Shown: positions 16,643 through 26,178 of the stretch, in pieces
Numbering within the stretch: position 1 is the stretch's first letter
How the letters are laid out: the number at the start of each line of letters is the position of its first letter
Assembly: GCA_963844845.1 (NCBI GenBank)
Contig: CAWJPW010000003.1
Coordinates: 682,001-746,000 of the forward strand
Source of the DNA: CAWJPW01 sp963844845
GTDB lineage: Bacteria > Acidobacteriota > Thermoanaerobaculia > Thermoanaerobaculales > Sulfomarinibacteraceae
DNA length: 64,000 bases
Direction: 5' to 3'
The notes under the pieces: model-generated
Databases searched by the model: none
Seen by the model: the letters and a program-made list of their open reading frames with translations, nothing else
Told to the model about the DNA's origin: nothing
Program-made: the position numbers and the translations under genes

Positions 16643-17451
16643 TGGTCGCCTCCCCTCACGTCATCATCCGGGCCTTCGTCGTGGCTCTCCGCGTCACCTT
16701 CGGCGGCGGCCACCTTCTTGCGGCGCTCGAGGGTCCAGTGGATTCCGTAGCAGGCGGCGGCCACGCCGGTGAACGTCCAGGGCACGGTGCCCAGCACCTC
16801 GCGGGCGAGCCGTGGCCGCGGCACGTCGTCGAGCCGTGCCGGCCAGCCCGCGCCGTCCAGGGGGACGTCCGAGATGTAGAGCACCGAGGTGCCGCCCACC
16901 TCGTGCTCGCCCCACACGTGCTGGATATAGCGGGCGGGGCTGGCGGCGAGCCGCCGGTGTGCCTCGGCGAGAAGCTCGTCACGTTCGCCGAACACCGTGG
17001 CCTGGGTGGGACAGGCGGCGGTGCAGGCCGGCTGTGCGAGCTCTCCGGCCGTAATCTTCTGATAGCACAGGATGCACTTGCGTACCTTGGGCACTGCCGA
17101 GCTCCACTCGTAGCGGGTCATGCGGAAGGGGCAGGCGATCATGCAGTAGCGGCAGCCCATGCAGATCTCGGAGTTGTACACCACCGGACCCTCGGCGGTG
17201 CGGTGCAGGGCCCCCACCGGGCAGGCGGCGGCGCACGCCGGTTCCAGGCAGTGGCGGCAGTGCACACGCACGAAGCGACCCTGCTCGGTGCGGGTTATGG
17301 TGGTCCAGCGGCTCGACGAGAGGGCGGTGGGGTCGGGGGCCCAGCGGCGGGCGACGTCGGGGCCGGTGTCGTTGGTCTGCTGGCAGGCCGCCACGCAGGC
17401 CTCGCAGCCGATGCAGCGGGTGACGTCGGTGAGAATCGCGAAGTGCTTCAT
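16639..17451 (-). CDS. four-cluster ferredoxin subunit (HybA/DsrO/PsrB-like)
   Basis: 270 residues with four cysteine quartets: CIGCEACVAACQ (C13-C23), CRHCLEPACAAACP, CMGCRYCMIACP, and a split fourth (CILC with CTAACP), the pattern of [4Fe-4S] electron-transfer subunits that partner NrfD proteins. One hydrophobic segment near the C-terminus (VPWTFTGVAAACYGIHW) may anchor it, as in HybA. Unlike HybA and DsrO there is no N-terminal Tat signal: the first cluster begins at residue 13. This suggests the clusters face the cytoplasm. ATGA-type overlaps join it to the cytochrome b and NrfD genes. Confidence 0.88.
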   Translation of the reverse strand: MKHFAILTDVTRCIGCEACVAACQQTNDTGPDVARRWAPDPTALSSSRWTTITRTEQGRFVRVHCRHCLEPACAAACPVGALHRTAEGPVVYNSEICMGCRYCMIACPFRMTRYEWSSAVPKVRKCILCYQKITAGELAQPACTAACPTQATVFGERDELLAEAHRRLAASPARYIQHVWGEHEVGGTSVLYISDVPLDGAGWPARLDDVPRPRLAREVLGTVPWTFTGVAAACYGIHWTLERRKKVAAAEGDAESHDEGPDDDVRGGDQ

Positions 17452-18149
17452 ACCGGCTCGCCCTCCTTGCCCAGGGCGACCGCCACGTGGCGCCCGCTCT
17501 CGGCGGGAAAGTGCCAGGCCAGCTCAAACACCAGCCGGGTGAATGGATAGACGATGCAGTGGGAGATCTTGGACAGGGGCGTGAGCACCAGGGCGAGGTC
17601 GCCGGCGAGGATGTGCAGGAGGAGGAGGGTGCGGGCTGGGAACGGCGAGAGCAGCGGGTGGGCGGCCAGGAAGCCGAAGCCCACCACCACGAAGAGTAGG
17701 CCGAGGATGCCGACATCGGCGGCGCGTGTGAGGGCGCGTGACGTCGCTGTCGCGAAGCGGCCCACGGCGACCGCAGCGAGGGCCGCAAGGGTCACCAGGG
17801 TGAGGACGTCCGCCACGCCAGGAGGCAGGCTAGGCCAGGCGATCGCCAGGCTCTGCTGCACCAGGGCCACGTGTCCCGCCAGGAAGATCGGCAGGGCGAT
17901 GATGCCCACGTGGAAGAGGAGCGAGGCGATGCCGTAGAGCGGCCGCAGACGCAGCAATCGCACCGGGAACAGCCAGCCGGCGGTGGCCCGGGCGACGGCG
18001 CCGAGGGGCAGGCGGCGGTCGCCGGCGCGGCGCCAGGCAACGATCAGGTGCGCGACGGTCGCGACGAGGCGGTAGCCGAGCCCGAGAACGACGACGGCGA
18101 GGGCGATGCGGAACAACGGTCCGCGGGCGAGTTCGATCCAGGCGTCCAC
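17448..18149 (-). CDS. NarI/DsrM-like membrane cytochrome b subunit
   Basis: 233 residues from GTG at 18149, with about five transmembrane helices. Histidines in transmembrane context (LLFHVGIIALPIFLAGHVAL and LLLHILAGDL ... ISHCIVYPF) are candidate axial ligands for two b hemes, as in NarI, DsrM and HdrE. The role would be quinol oxidation or quinone reduction beside the HdrD-like subunit. The start is set by AGGAGG 4 nt upstream and lies 8 nt past the upstream stop; a much longer frame reaching 18866 is a shadow of the upstream gene. Confidence 0.8.
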   Translation of the reverse strand: MDAWIELARGPLFRIALAVVVLGLGYRLVATVAHLIVAWRRAGDRRLPLGAVARATAGWLFPVRLLRLRPLYGIASLLFHVGIIALPIFLAGHVALVQQSLAIAWPSLPPGVADVLTLVTLAALAAVAVGRFATATSRALTRAADVGILGLLFVVVGFGFLAAHPLLSPFPARTLLLLHILAGDLALVLTPLSKISHCIVYPFTRLVFELAWHFPAESGRHVAVALGKEGEPV

Positions 18150-18157
18150 AGTGCCTC

Positions 18158-19564
18158 CTATGGGGTCGTCGTTGCTGCCGGCTCGGCGGCGACGGCCGCG
18201 GCGTCGGCCGCCACCCGCATCGCCGCTGGCGGCTCGATGGCTTTGAGCATGAGATCGTGCAGCCCGACCACCTGGACGTGGTCGAGGCCGTGGTCCTCGC
18301 AAACCTCGCGCAGCTGCTTCTTGCAGTTGGCGCACGGCGCCACCAGCAGCGTGGCTCCGGTGCGGCGAATCTGCTCGGCCTTGGTGGCCCCGCCGATGCC
18401 GGTGCGGAAGGCGCGGATCTCGTCGATGGAGACGGTGCCGCCACCGCCGCCGCAGCAGTAGTTCTCGCGGCGGTTGGGGGTCATCTCTACGAAGTCGGTG
18501 GCTATGTGGCGGAGGATCTCGCGGGGCTGCTCCGTGATCCAGCCGGTGCGCGCGATGTTGCACGGGTCGTGGTAGGTGACCCGGGCGTCGATTGCGCCGC
18601 GGTGGAGCTCGAGGCGGCCGGCCTCCAGCATCTGATGGGCATACTCCATGCAGTTCACCACCGGTGGCGCCTTGTCGCCGCCGCAGAAGGTCCGGATGAA
18701 GGCCTTGGCGGAGCGCGAGGCGTGGCCGCACTCGCCGATGAGAATCTTCCGGGCACGCAGCCGGGCGAGCTCGTCCACCTCCATGCTGACGATGCGGTCG
18801 AGCATGCGGTCGGAGTAGAAGAGGCCGTAGTTGATGCCGTCGAAGTAGCGCGAGCCGATGGACCACGAGCCGCCGGTGGCGGTCATGACCGCGGCGTTGC
18901 CCATGAGGGTGTCGGGCTCGAGCAGGTAGTCGCTCACCGCCGGGAAGAAGAGGTACTCGGCGTCCTCGGCGTCGATGGGGAAGTGGATGTTGAAGCCATA
19001 GGTGTCGGCGCAGTCCTCCTCGAGGAACTCGCAGGTGTCCCGCAGCGCCGCCGCCGGGATCGCCGAGGTGTTGCGGGTCTTGCCCTCGAGCTGCTCACGC
19101 ACCGACACCCGCAGCGCCTTGGGGATGATTCCCACCTCGGCCAGCACCCAGCGGCCCAGGTGGGTGATGAGCCCGTGGTCGATTCCCATGGGGCACTCGA
19201 GGGTGCAGCGCCGGCAGGCTGTGCAACGGTAGAGGGCGTCGGCCATGCGGTTGATGTAGCCTTCGTCCAGCTCGAAGCCGGGGCCGAGACGGGCGCCGAG
19301 AGCGCCGCTGAGCGTGAAGTACCGCCGGTAGACCTTGAGGAGCAGCTCGGAGCGCGCGCATGGGATATCCTGGGGATCGCCGCTGGCCTGGTAGACCGGG
19401 CAGGTGGAGGCGCAGCGGCCGCAGCGCGCGGTGACGCGGGCGGCCGTATCCAGGGCCATTGCGTAGTTGGAGTGTGAGAGGACTGCGGCGAACGCTTCGA
19501 GGAAGCGGCGGGGCAGCTCCCTGGTGTCAAGGGGCTCGAGATAGTACGCGCACTGGAACGCCAT
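18158..19564 (-). CDS. HdrD/DsrK-like iron-sulfur protein (CCG domain)
   Basis: 468 residues from ATG at 19564. Two [4Fe-4S] motifs near the N-terminus (C48-x2-C51-x3-C55 and C114-x2-C117-x2-C120-x3-C124) are followed by a cysteine-rich catalytic part with GECGHA, HDPCNIART, the NYCCGGGGG motif and APCANCKKQL. These are hallmarks of heterodisulfide reductase HdrD, DsrK and HmcF/TmcB, which do thiol/disulfide chemistry coupled to a membrane cytochrome b. No dsrAB or hdrABC is in the window, so the substrate is open. GGAG lies 7-8 nt upstream of the ATG, and the sigma54 promoter places transcription start near 19601, which rules out a longer N-terminus reaching 19762. Confidence 0.88.
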   Translation of the reverse strand: MAFQCAYYLEPLDTRELPRRFLEAFAAVLSHSNYAMALDTAARVTARCGRCASTCPVYQASGDPQDIPCARSELLLKVYRRYFTLSGALGARLGPGFELDEGYINRMADALYRCTACRRCTLECPMGIDHGLITHLGRWVLAEVGIIPKALRVSVREQLEGKTRNTSAIPAAALRDTCEFLEEDCADTYGFNIHFPIDAEDAEYLFFPAVSDYLLEPDTLMGNAAVMTATGGSWSIGSRYFDGINYGLFYSDRMLDRIVSMEVDELARLRARKILIGECGHASRSAKAFIRTFCGGDKAPPVVNCMEYAHQMLEAGRLELHRGAIDARVTYHDPCNIARTGWITEQPREILRHIATDFVEMTPNRRENYCCGGGGGTVSIDEIRAFRTGIGGATKAEQIRRTGATLLVAPCANCKKQLREVCEDHGLDHVQVVGLHDLMLKAIEPPAAMRVAADAAAVAAEPAATTTP

Positions 19565-19613
19565 CTGCTGTCTCCCTCCATGCGGGGCTCGGGCCCCTTC
19601 ATCGGGAGAGATG

Positions 19614-19628
19614 GCAAGGAACGTGCCA
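19614..19628 (-). promoter_or_regulatory. sigma54 (-24/-12) promoter of the redox/phosphorelay operon
   Basis: On the minus strand TGGCAC-N5-TTGC (TGGCACGTTCCTTGC), an exact match to the sigma54 core with correct GG-to-GC spacing. It gives a leader of about 37 nt before the ATG at 19564. It directly faces a divergent sigma54-activator gene, the usual arrangement. Confidence 0.85.
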
Positions 19629-19721
19629 GGACGCGGGAGCAGCTCTAACTCTCTTAGGGGAGAGGGATGTCGGTTCGGTAGTTCGGAGTGACCGAGGGAA
19701 AGCGTCACGAAATCGAGACAG

Positions 19722-19742
19722 TTGTTCCATGACATGTTGCAA
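19722..19742. promoter_or_regulatory. candidate upstream activator sequence for the sigma54 activator
   Basis: Interrupted palindrome TTG-N3-CATG-A-CATG-N3-CAA, 14 of 20 flanking bases symmetric. Its centre is ~131 bp upstream of the predicted operon start, typical enhancer distance for NtrC-family proteins. It also lies 28 bp before the activator's own start and overlaps a TTGCAA -35-like hexamer (19737-19742), so it may also mediate autoregulation. Confidence 0.55.
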
Positions 19743-19770
19743 TTTCGAGGCGGATGACGCAAACTGAGGT

Positions 19771-21111
19771 ATGCGCCGTGCCCTTCAGCTCCGTTTCGCC
19801 GCCGTGGTGTTCAACTCCATTCCCCATGCGATCTTTACCGTCGACGCGAACTGCCGCATCACCCAGTTCAACCGCGCGGCCGAGGCGGTCACCGGCTGGC
19901 GGCGGGAGGACGTGATCGGCCATTTTTGTGCCGAGGTCCTGCGCAGCGACGGCTGTGAAACCAACTGCCTTCTGCGCGACAGCATGGGTGGGGGCGACAG
20001 CCACCGTGACAGCGAGATGCAGATCCTCCGGCGCAACGGCGGCCAGGTTCAGGTTGCGGTCTCCACCGCCGCGCTGCGCGACGCCGACGGGCAGATCGTC
20101 GGCGGCGTCGAGATGTTCCGCGACCTCGCGGAGGTGGCGGCCCTGCGTCGCAGCATACAGGGCAGCTACACCCTGGAGGACATCGTCTCCAAAAGCGCTG
20201 CCATGCGCGGGGTGCGTGAGCTGCTGCCTCTTGTGGCCAACAGCATGAGCACGGTGCTCGTCGAAGGGGAGCCGGGGACGGGCAAGGAGCTCATCGCCCG
20301 CGCCATCCACACCCTGGGCCCGCGCCGGGAGTGCCCCTTCGTTGCGCTCAACTGCGGCGCCATCCCGGAGACCCTCGTGGAGTCCGAGCTCTTCGGCCAC
20401 GTTCGGGGGGCCTTCACCGACGCCCGTCAGGACCGGCCCGGCCGCTTCGCCCTTGCCGAGGGCGGCACACTCCTCCTCGACGAGGTCGGTGAGCTGTCGC
20501 CGGCGGTGCAGGTGAAGCTGCTGCGGGTGCTCCAGGAGCGCGAGTTCACACCCCTGGGTGGGGTCCACCCGCTCAAGGCCGACGTGCGTGTGCTGGCGGC
20601 AACCAACCGCGACCTCGCCCTCGAGGTGATGGCCGGGCGCTTCCGCCAGGATCTCTACTTCCGCCTCAACGTCGTACGCATCGCGGTGCCTCCGCTGCGC
20701 GTCCGCCCCGAGGATATCCCGCTCCTCGTCGAGCACTTCATCAGCCGCTTCAACTCCCTTCAGGGGCGTCGCATCCGTAGCATCTCGGAGCGTGCCATGG
20801 CGGCCCTCATGGCCTACCACTACCCGGGCAACGTGCGCGAGCTGGAGAACGCCATCGAGCATGCCTTCGTCGTGTGCGGCGGCACCGTCATCGGCCTCGA
20901 AGACCTACCCGCGCACCTGCGCGGCGAGTGGATGCAGCAGCCGAACCGGTTGCCCGAACCGCATGTCGCAGGGCCCCTCGAAGCCGCCGAAGCGGCGGCC
21001 ATCCGCGATGCCCTGGCCCGCCACCGCGGCAACCGGACACGCGCCGCCCGTGACCTCGGTGTCTCCCGCAACACCCTCTGGCGCAAGATGAAGCGGCACC
21101 AGATCGATTGA
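19771..21111 (+). CDS. PAS-AAA+-Fis sigma54-dependent transcriptional activator
   Basis: 446 residues. Residues 10-120 are a PAS domain with a cysteine triad C53-x8-C62-x3-C66. Residues 138-370 are the AAA+ domain with Walker A GEPGTGKE (166-172), Walker B LLLDEVGEL, and arginine-finger region RFRQDLYFRLNV. The sigma54-contacting loop reads GAFTDA (213-218) rather than GAFTGA. Residues 405-446 are a Fis-type helix-turn-helix (RTRAARDLGVSRNTLWRKMK). It is divergent from the redox operon and the sigma54 promoter lies in the shared gap, so it is the probable activator of that operon. The PAS cysteines suggest redox or metal sensing. Confidence 0.9.
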   Translation: MRRALQLRFAAVVFNSIPHAIFTVDANCRITQFNRAAEAVTGWRREDVIGHFCAEVLRSDGCETNCLLRDSMGGGDSHRDSEMQILRRNGGQVQVAVSTAALRDADGQIVGGVEMFRDLAEVAALRRSIQGSYTLEDIVSKSAAMRGVRELLPLVANSMSTVLVEGEPGTGKELIARAIHTLGPRRECPFVALNCGAIPETLVESELFGHVRGAFTDARQDRPGRFALAEGGTLLLDEVGELSPAVQVKLLRVLQEREFTPLGGVHPLKADVRVLAATNRDLALEVMAGRFRQDLYFRLNVVRIAVPPLRVRPEDIPLLVEHFISRFNSLQGRRIRSISERAMAALMAYHYPGNVRELENAIEHAFVVCGGTVIGLEDLPAHLRGEWMQQPNRLPEPHVAGPLEAAEAAAIRDALARHRGNRTRAARDLGVSRNTLWRKMKRHQID

Positions 21112-21166
21112 GCTGAGGGCTCTCGGCGTACGTCCGCGGTGGCGTCGATCGCCGGAGCCGACCGGC

Positions 21167-21172
21167 TATAAT
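21167..21172 (+). promoter_or_regulatory. -10 element of the glycan cluster (leaderless)
   Basis: A perfect TATAAT ends 7 nt before the GTG at 21180, with no Shine-Dalgarno between them. The -35 region is poor. Confidence 0.5.
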
Positions 21173-21179
21173 CGTTGCC

Positions 21180-22261
<1,082 letters not shown>

Positions 22262-22262
<1 letters not shown>

Positions 22263-23059
22263 TGAAGCTCTCCATCGTCATGCCGGCACGGGACGAAGCG
22301 CCCCACGTGGGCGGGACGGTCGACAGCCTGCGCCGGCACCTCGACGGTGCGGGCATCGACGACTTCGAGATCATCGTGGTGGACGACGGCAGTTCGGACG
22401 GTACCAGGGCGGTGGTCGAGTGCGTTGCGAAGATCGATCCTCGGGTGCGCGTTGTCGCGAACCCGGAGCAGCACGGCTACGGCCGAGCCGTGCGCCTGGG
22501 TCTCGAGCAGGTGCAGGGCGATGCGGTGGTGATCACCATGGCCGACGCTTCCGATGCTCCGGAGGACGTGGAGGCTTACTACCGCATCCTGCACGAGGAC
22601 GCCGAGTGCGTCTTCGGCTCCCGTTTCACTCGCGGTGCGCGCGTGGTCGACTACCCGCGCGTCAAGCTGGTCCTGAATCGTATCGTCAACATGCTGATAC
22701 GGTTGATGTTCGGGCTGCGCTACAACGATGTGACCAACGCCTTCAAGGGTTACCGCAGGTACGTCATCGACGGCTGCCGGCCGCTGGTGTCTCCGCACTT
22801 CAACCTCACCGTCGAGCTTCCCCTCAAGGCCATCGTACGTGGGTACTCCTACCGGGTCATCCCGATTTCCTGGCATAATCGCGCGGCCGGCGAGTCCCAC
22901 CTCCTTCTCAAGGAGCAGGGCAGCCGGTACCTTTTCTCCCTCCTCAGCGTGTGGTTCGAGTGGCTCCTGGTGCGCCGCGACTTCTGCCGGCGTGAGGACG
23001 ACGTCGGACCTCGGCAGTGGCGGGAGGTCCCGTGCCCTCCGGGGAAGGAGCTCGAGTGA
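22262..23059 (+). CDS. family 2 glycosyltransferase (dolichyl-phosphate mannose synthase-like)
   Basis: 265 residues from ATG at 22262. GT-A fold: SIVMPARDEA start, VVDDGSSDGT nucleotide-binding loop, acidic MADASDAPED in the place of the DxD motif, and FGSRFTRGA. It lacks the C-terminal membrane pair of some DPM synthases. It probably transfers a sugar from a nucleotide donor to a polyprenyl-phosphate for the GT39-like enzyme encoded two genes downstream. The longer in-frame reading to 21809 lies inside the epimerase and is discarded. Confidence 0.85.
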
Positions 23060-24096
23060 GCGAGCAGCGTCGCGTGCTCGTCACCGGAGGCGCCGGTTTC
23101 ATCGGCAGTCATCTCGCCGACGCCCTGCTCGAGGGGGGCTTCCGCGTGGTGGTGCTGGACAACGAGAGCACCGGGAGCCGCGCGCAGGTCGCCCCCGAGG
23201 CCGAGTTTCTCCACGGGGACGTGCGCGATCCCGGAGACCTTGCCCGCGCCTTCGCCCCCGGGATCGACGTCGTCTTCCACGTCGCCGGTCAGGCCTCCAT
23301 CGTGCGCTCGTATGCGGACCCCACGGCTGACCTAGAGGTCAACGTGGGCGGCACCCTCAACGTGCTGCGTCTCTGCCTGGAGCACCGGGTGCCGCGGCTG
23401 CTGTTCGCGTCCTCGATGGTGGTGTACGGCAACCCGCGCCGGGTGCCGACGCCGGAGTCGGAAGCCACGGTGCCGGCGTCGTACTACGGCGTCACCAAGC
23501 TCGCGGCCGAGCGCTACGTGCATCTCACCGCGGGGCGTACCGACCTGCCTGCGCCCCTGGCGGTTACTTCGTTCCGCATGTTCAACGTGTACGGGCCCCG
23601 GCAGAGGCTGGACAACCCCTACCAGGGAGTCCTCGCCATCTTCCTCGGCCGCGCCCTCCGCTCCGAGCCCATCGTGATCCACTCCGACGGTGAGCAGTCG
23701 CGCGACTTCGTCTTCATCCGCGACGTCTGCCGGGCGTGGGTCGAGAGTGTCGATGCCTCGGCCACCCATGGCCAGGTGCTCAACGTCGGGGCCGGCAAGG
23801 CGACCTCAGTGAACCAGCTTTGCGACGAGGTGCTGGGAGCCTTCGGGCGGACGCGCCGAACGTATCCGGTCACTCATGCCGCGGCACAGCAGGGTGACAT
23901 CCGCATCTCCCAAGCCGACGTCGCCCGCATCGGCGAGGTGCTCGGGTGGCGGCCGGCGACGAGCCTTGCCGAGGGGCTACTCGCCACCGCGGAGTGGGCC
24001 GCGGCGGTGAGTGAAGCGCCCCACGGGACGAGCGCAGCCGCAGAGGGGGGGGCGGAGCCCGCCGCCCCGAGTGGGCACGGAGCGGAGGCTCGGTGA
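23056..24096 (+). CDS. NAD-dependent nucleotide-sugar epimerase/dehydratase (GalE-like)
   Basis: 346 residues from GTG at 23056, chosen because AAGGAG lies 5 nt upstream and the GTGA overlaps the previous stop. NAD motif GGAGFIGSH at the N-terminus, HVAGQASIVRSY, FASSMVVYG and an intact Tyr-x3-Lys in SYYGVTKLAAE, so an active epimerase or dehydratase is expected. The last ~25 residues (Ala/Pro/Glu-rich) look unstructured. The likely role is to supply a nucleotide sugar for the linked transferases. Confidence 0.83.
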   Translation: MSEQRRVLVTGGAGFIGSHLADALLEGGFRVVVLDNESTGSRAQVAPEAEFLHGDVRDPGDLARAFAPGIDVVFHVAGQASIVRSYADPTADLEVNVGGTLNVLRLCLEHRVPRLLFASSMVVYGNPRRVPTPESEATVPASYYGVTKLAAERYVHLTAGRTDLPAPLAVTSFRMFNVYGPRQRLDNPYQGVLAIFLGRALRSEPIVIHSDGEQSRDFVFIRDVCRAWVESVDASATHGQVLNVGAGKATSVNQLCDEVLGAFGRTRRTYPVTHAAAQQGDIRISQADVARIGEVLGWRPATSLAEGLLATAEWAAAVSEAPHGTSAAAEGGAEPAAPSGHGAEAR

Positions 24097-26057
24097 TCCC
24101 CGAGAGCTTGCGTGGCCGCGCGTTGGCCGAGCTCTGGCTGCTCAGTATGGGCGCCGTGCTCATGGTCTACGTGGCCGCCGACGGGCCGCTCCTGGCCATG
24201 GCGCGCCACCTCATACCGCTGGTTTTCGCCCTTGCGTTCATCCTCAGCTATGCGGGGCTGGGGATTCCGCTGGCACGCCGGCTGCTGCCAGCGCAGGGGC
24301 CTGCCGACCACCTCCTGGTCGGTACGGCCCTCGGCATGGGTCTCTCTGGGCTCATGGTCTTCACGCTGGGGCTCGCCGGGATTGTCGACATGCGTGTCTA
24401 CGCTGTGTGGACGCTCGTGGGTCTCGCCGCCCTGCCCTTCTCGGCGGTGCCCTTGTGGCGGAGCCGTACCCGGCTGGGGATCGATCCCTACGACGCCTTC
24501 ACGCTGCTCGCGGGCGCAGTCATCCTGGTCAACCTCCTCCTGATCCTTCCCGGGCTCGTGTCACCGCCAGTGTCAACCGACGCACTCGAGTACCACCTGC
24601 TCATCCCCAAGATCATCCTGGGCAGCGGTAGGATCGCGCCGATTCCACACCTCGTGGAGTCGAGCTACCCGAGCCTGGCCGAGTACCTCTACCTGCCGGT
24701 GCTGGCGCTGGCCGGCGACGTGGCCTGCAAGGCCCTGCACTTCTGGGCCGGCCTGGGGGCGGCGGCGGCGCTGGCCCGGCTGGTGCGGCGCTCCGATCCC
24801 GCCGCCAATCCGCTGCTTCCGGCGGCTCTCTTTCTCGCCATGCCGCTGGTCGCCCACTCCTTCGCGCTGGCCTGGAACGACGCGTTCTTCGTCCTCTTCC
24901 TTCTCCTCGGTCTCGGTCAGCTCCTCGCCTTCCACGCCGGGAACCGGCGTCGGGTCGCCCCCCTGGTGGTGGCCGGCCTCGTGATCGGGCTCGCCGCCTG
25001 GACCAAGTACACGGTGGTCATGGTCCTGGTGGCGCTCGCACCGGTCCTGGTGCTGGCCGTGCTGAGACGGCACTGGCGTTGGTATCACCCCCTCGTCGTC
25101 GCTGCCCCCGTCAGCGTCGTGTCCCTGCTCGTCTTCGCCAAGAACTGGGCGTTCACCGGCAACCCCTTCTACCCGTTTCTGAGCTCCGTCTTTCCCAACC
25201 CGGCCTGGAACGACGCCGCGGCCGCGTTCTTCCATCACGCCCTCCGGCGGTGGGAGATCCCCGACTGGAGCTGGCGCACCTACCTGACCTTTCCGTTCCG
25301 TATCGCCTTGACGCCGCGCATCATCGACACCCACACCGGCGTGGTGCCGCTGGTGCTGGCTCCGCTGCTCCTGGTCCGCTCGGCCACCCGCGAGGTGCGC
25401 TTCCTCAAGGCATTCGTCGGCTTCTCGGTGGCGGCGTGGCTCGTGTTTCAAACCGAGAACCGCTCGCTGCTCACCATGCTTGCGGTCCTGCTGTGCGTGG
25501 CGCAGTCGGGCCTCGACGGCGAGCTTCGGCGCCGCCCCTTCCTGCGGCGCCCGGTGGTGGCCCTGCTGGCGGCGGCGAGTCTCGCAGCGCTGGGAATGAC
25601 CGCCCTCAACAACGCCTACCTCACGTCGCCTCTGGGCTACTTCGTGGGGGCCGAAGGCCGGCAGACCTACCTCGACCACGAGGTGCCCTCACAGCCCGCC
25701 TACGATCTCCTCAACCGGGAGGCGTCGGTGCGGAGGGTGCTGCTGGTTGGCCTCCACGATCCCTACCACCTCGACCGCCACGCCGTCTTCAGCAGCTTCA
25801 GCGACCCGCCCATCGCCGAGACGCTGAGCCGCGGCGCCGGCTCGGCGGGCGCGCTCAGGAAGCGGCTGCTGGGCCTCGGCATCAGCCACGTGGTGGTCAA
25901 CCTGCCACGGTACCGGGCGGAGCAGGAGCACGGCCTCTACTCCTGGTCCCCTCGGCAGCGCCAGGTGTTCGAGTCGTTCCTCCGGGAGTACTGCGAGCCG
26001 GTGGCGACCCTCGGCCCCAACCGCGTGCTCCGCATCGTGGCGCCGGATCCGGGCTGA
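24093..26057 (+). CDS. polytopic membrane glycosyltransferase, GT39/ArnT-like (probable)
   Basis: 654 residues from GTG at 24093, GTGA overlap with the epimerase and GGAGG 4 nt upstream. About 11-13 hydrophobic helices. A large loop has DALEYHLLIPKIILGSG, LVESSYPSLAEYLYLP and, later, LAWNDAFFVLF, a layout seen in polyprenyl-phosphate-sugar dependent transferases. No exact catalytic DE motif of ArnT or PMT was pinned down, so the assignment rests on topology and context. A soluble C-terminal part follows. Last gene of the glycan cluster. Confidence 0.65.
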   Translation: MIPESLRGRALAELWLLSMGAVLMVYVAADGPLLAMARHLIPLVFALAFILSYAGLGIPLARRLLPAQGPADHLLVGTALGMGLSGLMVFTLGLAGIVDMRVYAVWTLVGLAALPFSAVPLWRSRTRLGIDPYDAFTLLAGAVILVNLLLILPGLVSPPVSTDALEYHLLIPKIILGSGRIAPIPHLVESSYPSLAEYLYLPVLALAGDVACKALHFWAGLGAAAALARLVRRSDPAANPLLPAALFLAMPLVAHSFALAWNDAFFVLFLLLGLGQLLAFHAGNRRRVAPLVVAGLVIGLAAWTKYTVVMVLVALAPVLVLAVLRRHWRWYHPLVVAAPVSVVSLLVFAKNWAFTGNPFYPFLSSVFPNPAWNDAAAAFFHHALRRWEIPDWSWRTYLTFPFRIALTPRIIDTHTGVVPLVLAPLLLVRSATREVRFLKAFVGFSVAAWLVFQTENRSLLTMLAVLLCVAQSGLDGELRRRPFLRRPVVALLAAASLAALGMTALNNAYLTSPLGYFVGAEGRQTYLDHEVPSQPAYDLLNREASVRRVLLVGLHDPYHLDRHAVFSSFSDPPIAETLSRGAGSAGALRKRLLGLGISHVVVNLPRYRAEQEHGLYSWSPRQRQVFESFLREYCEPVATLGPNRVLRIVAPDPG

Positions 26058-26178
26058 GCCGCCCGCGCCGACGGCGGCTGCTCCGCCTCCGCCCGTCTCC
26101 CCGGTCCGATCGACGCGCCGCCGGGTGGCCCCCGCCGCGGACCGGACCTACCTTGGAACCAGGGGAAGGGAGGCCGCC

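Noticed and set aside
15443..16750. Plus-strand open frame of 435 codons opposite the NrfD-cytochrome gene
   Set aside because: Product is low-complexity Glu/His/Gly-rich and the minus strand encodes recognisable transmembrane helices and CXXCH sites.
18150..18866. Long N-terminal extension of the NarI-like protein
   Set aside because: The extension is Arg/His-rich and antisense-like, lies inside the HdrD-like gene, and a GTG with AGGAGG sits right before the hydrophobic protein start.
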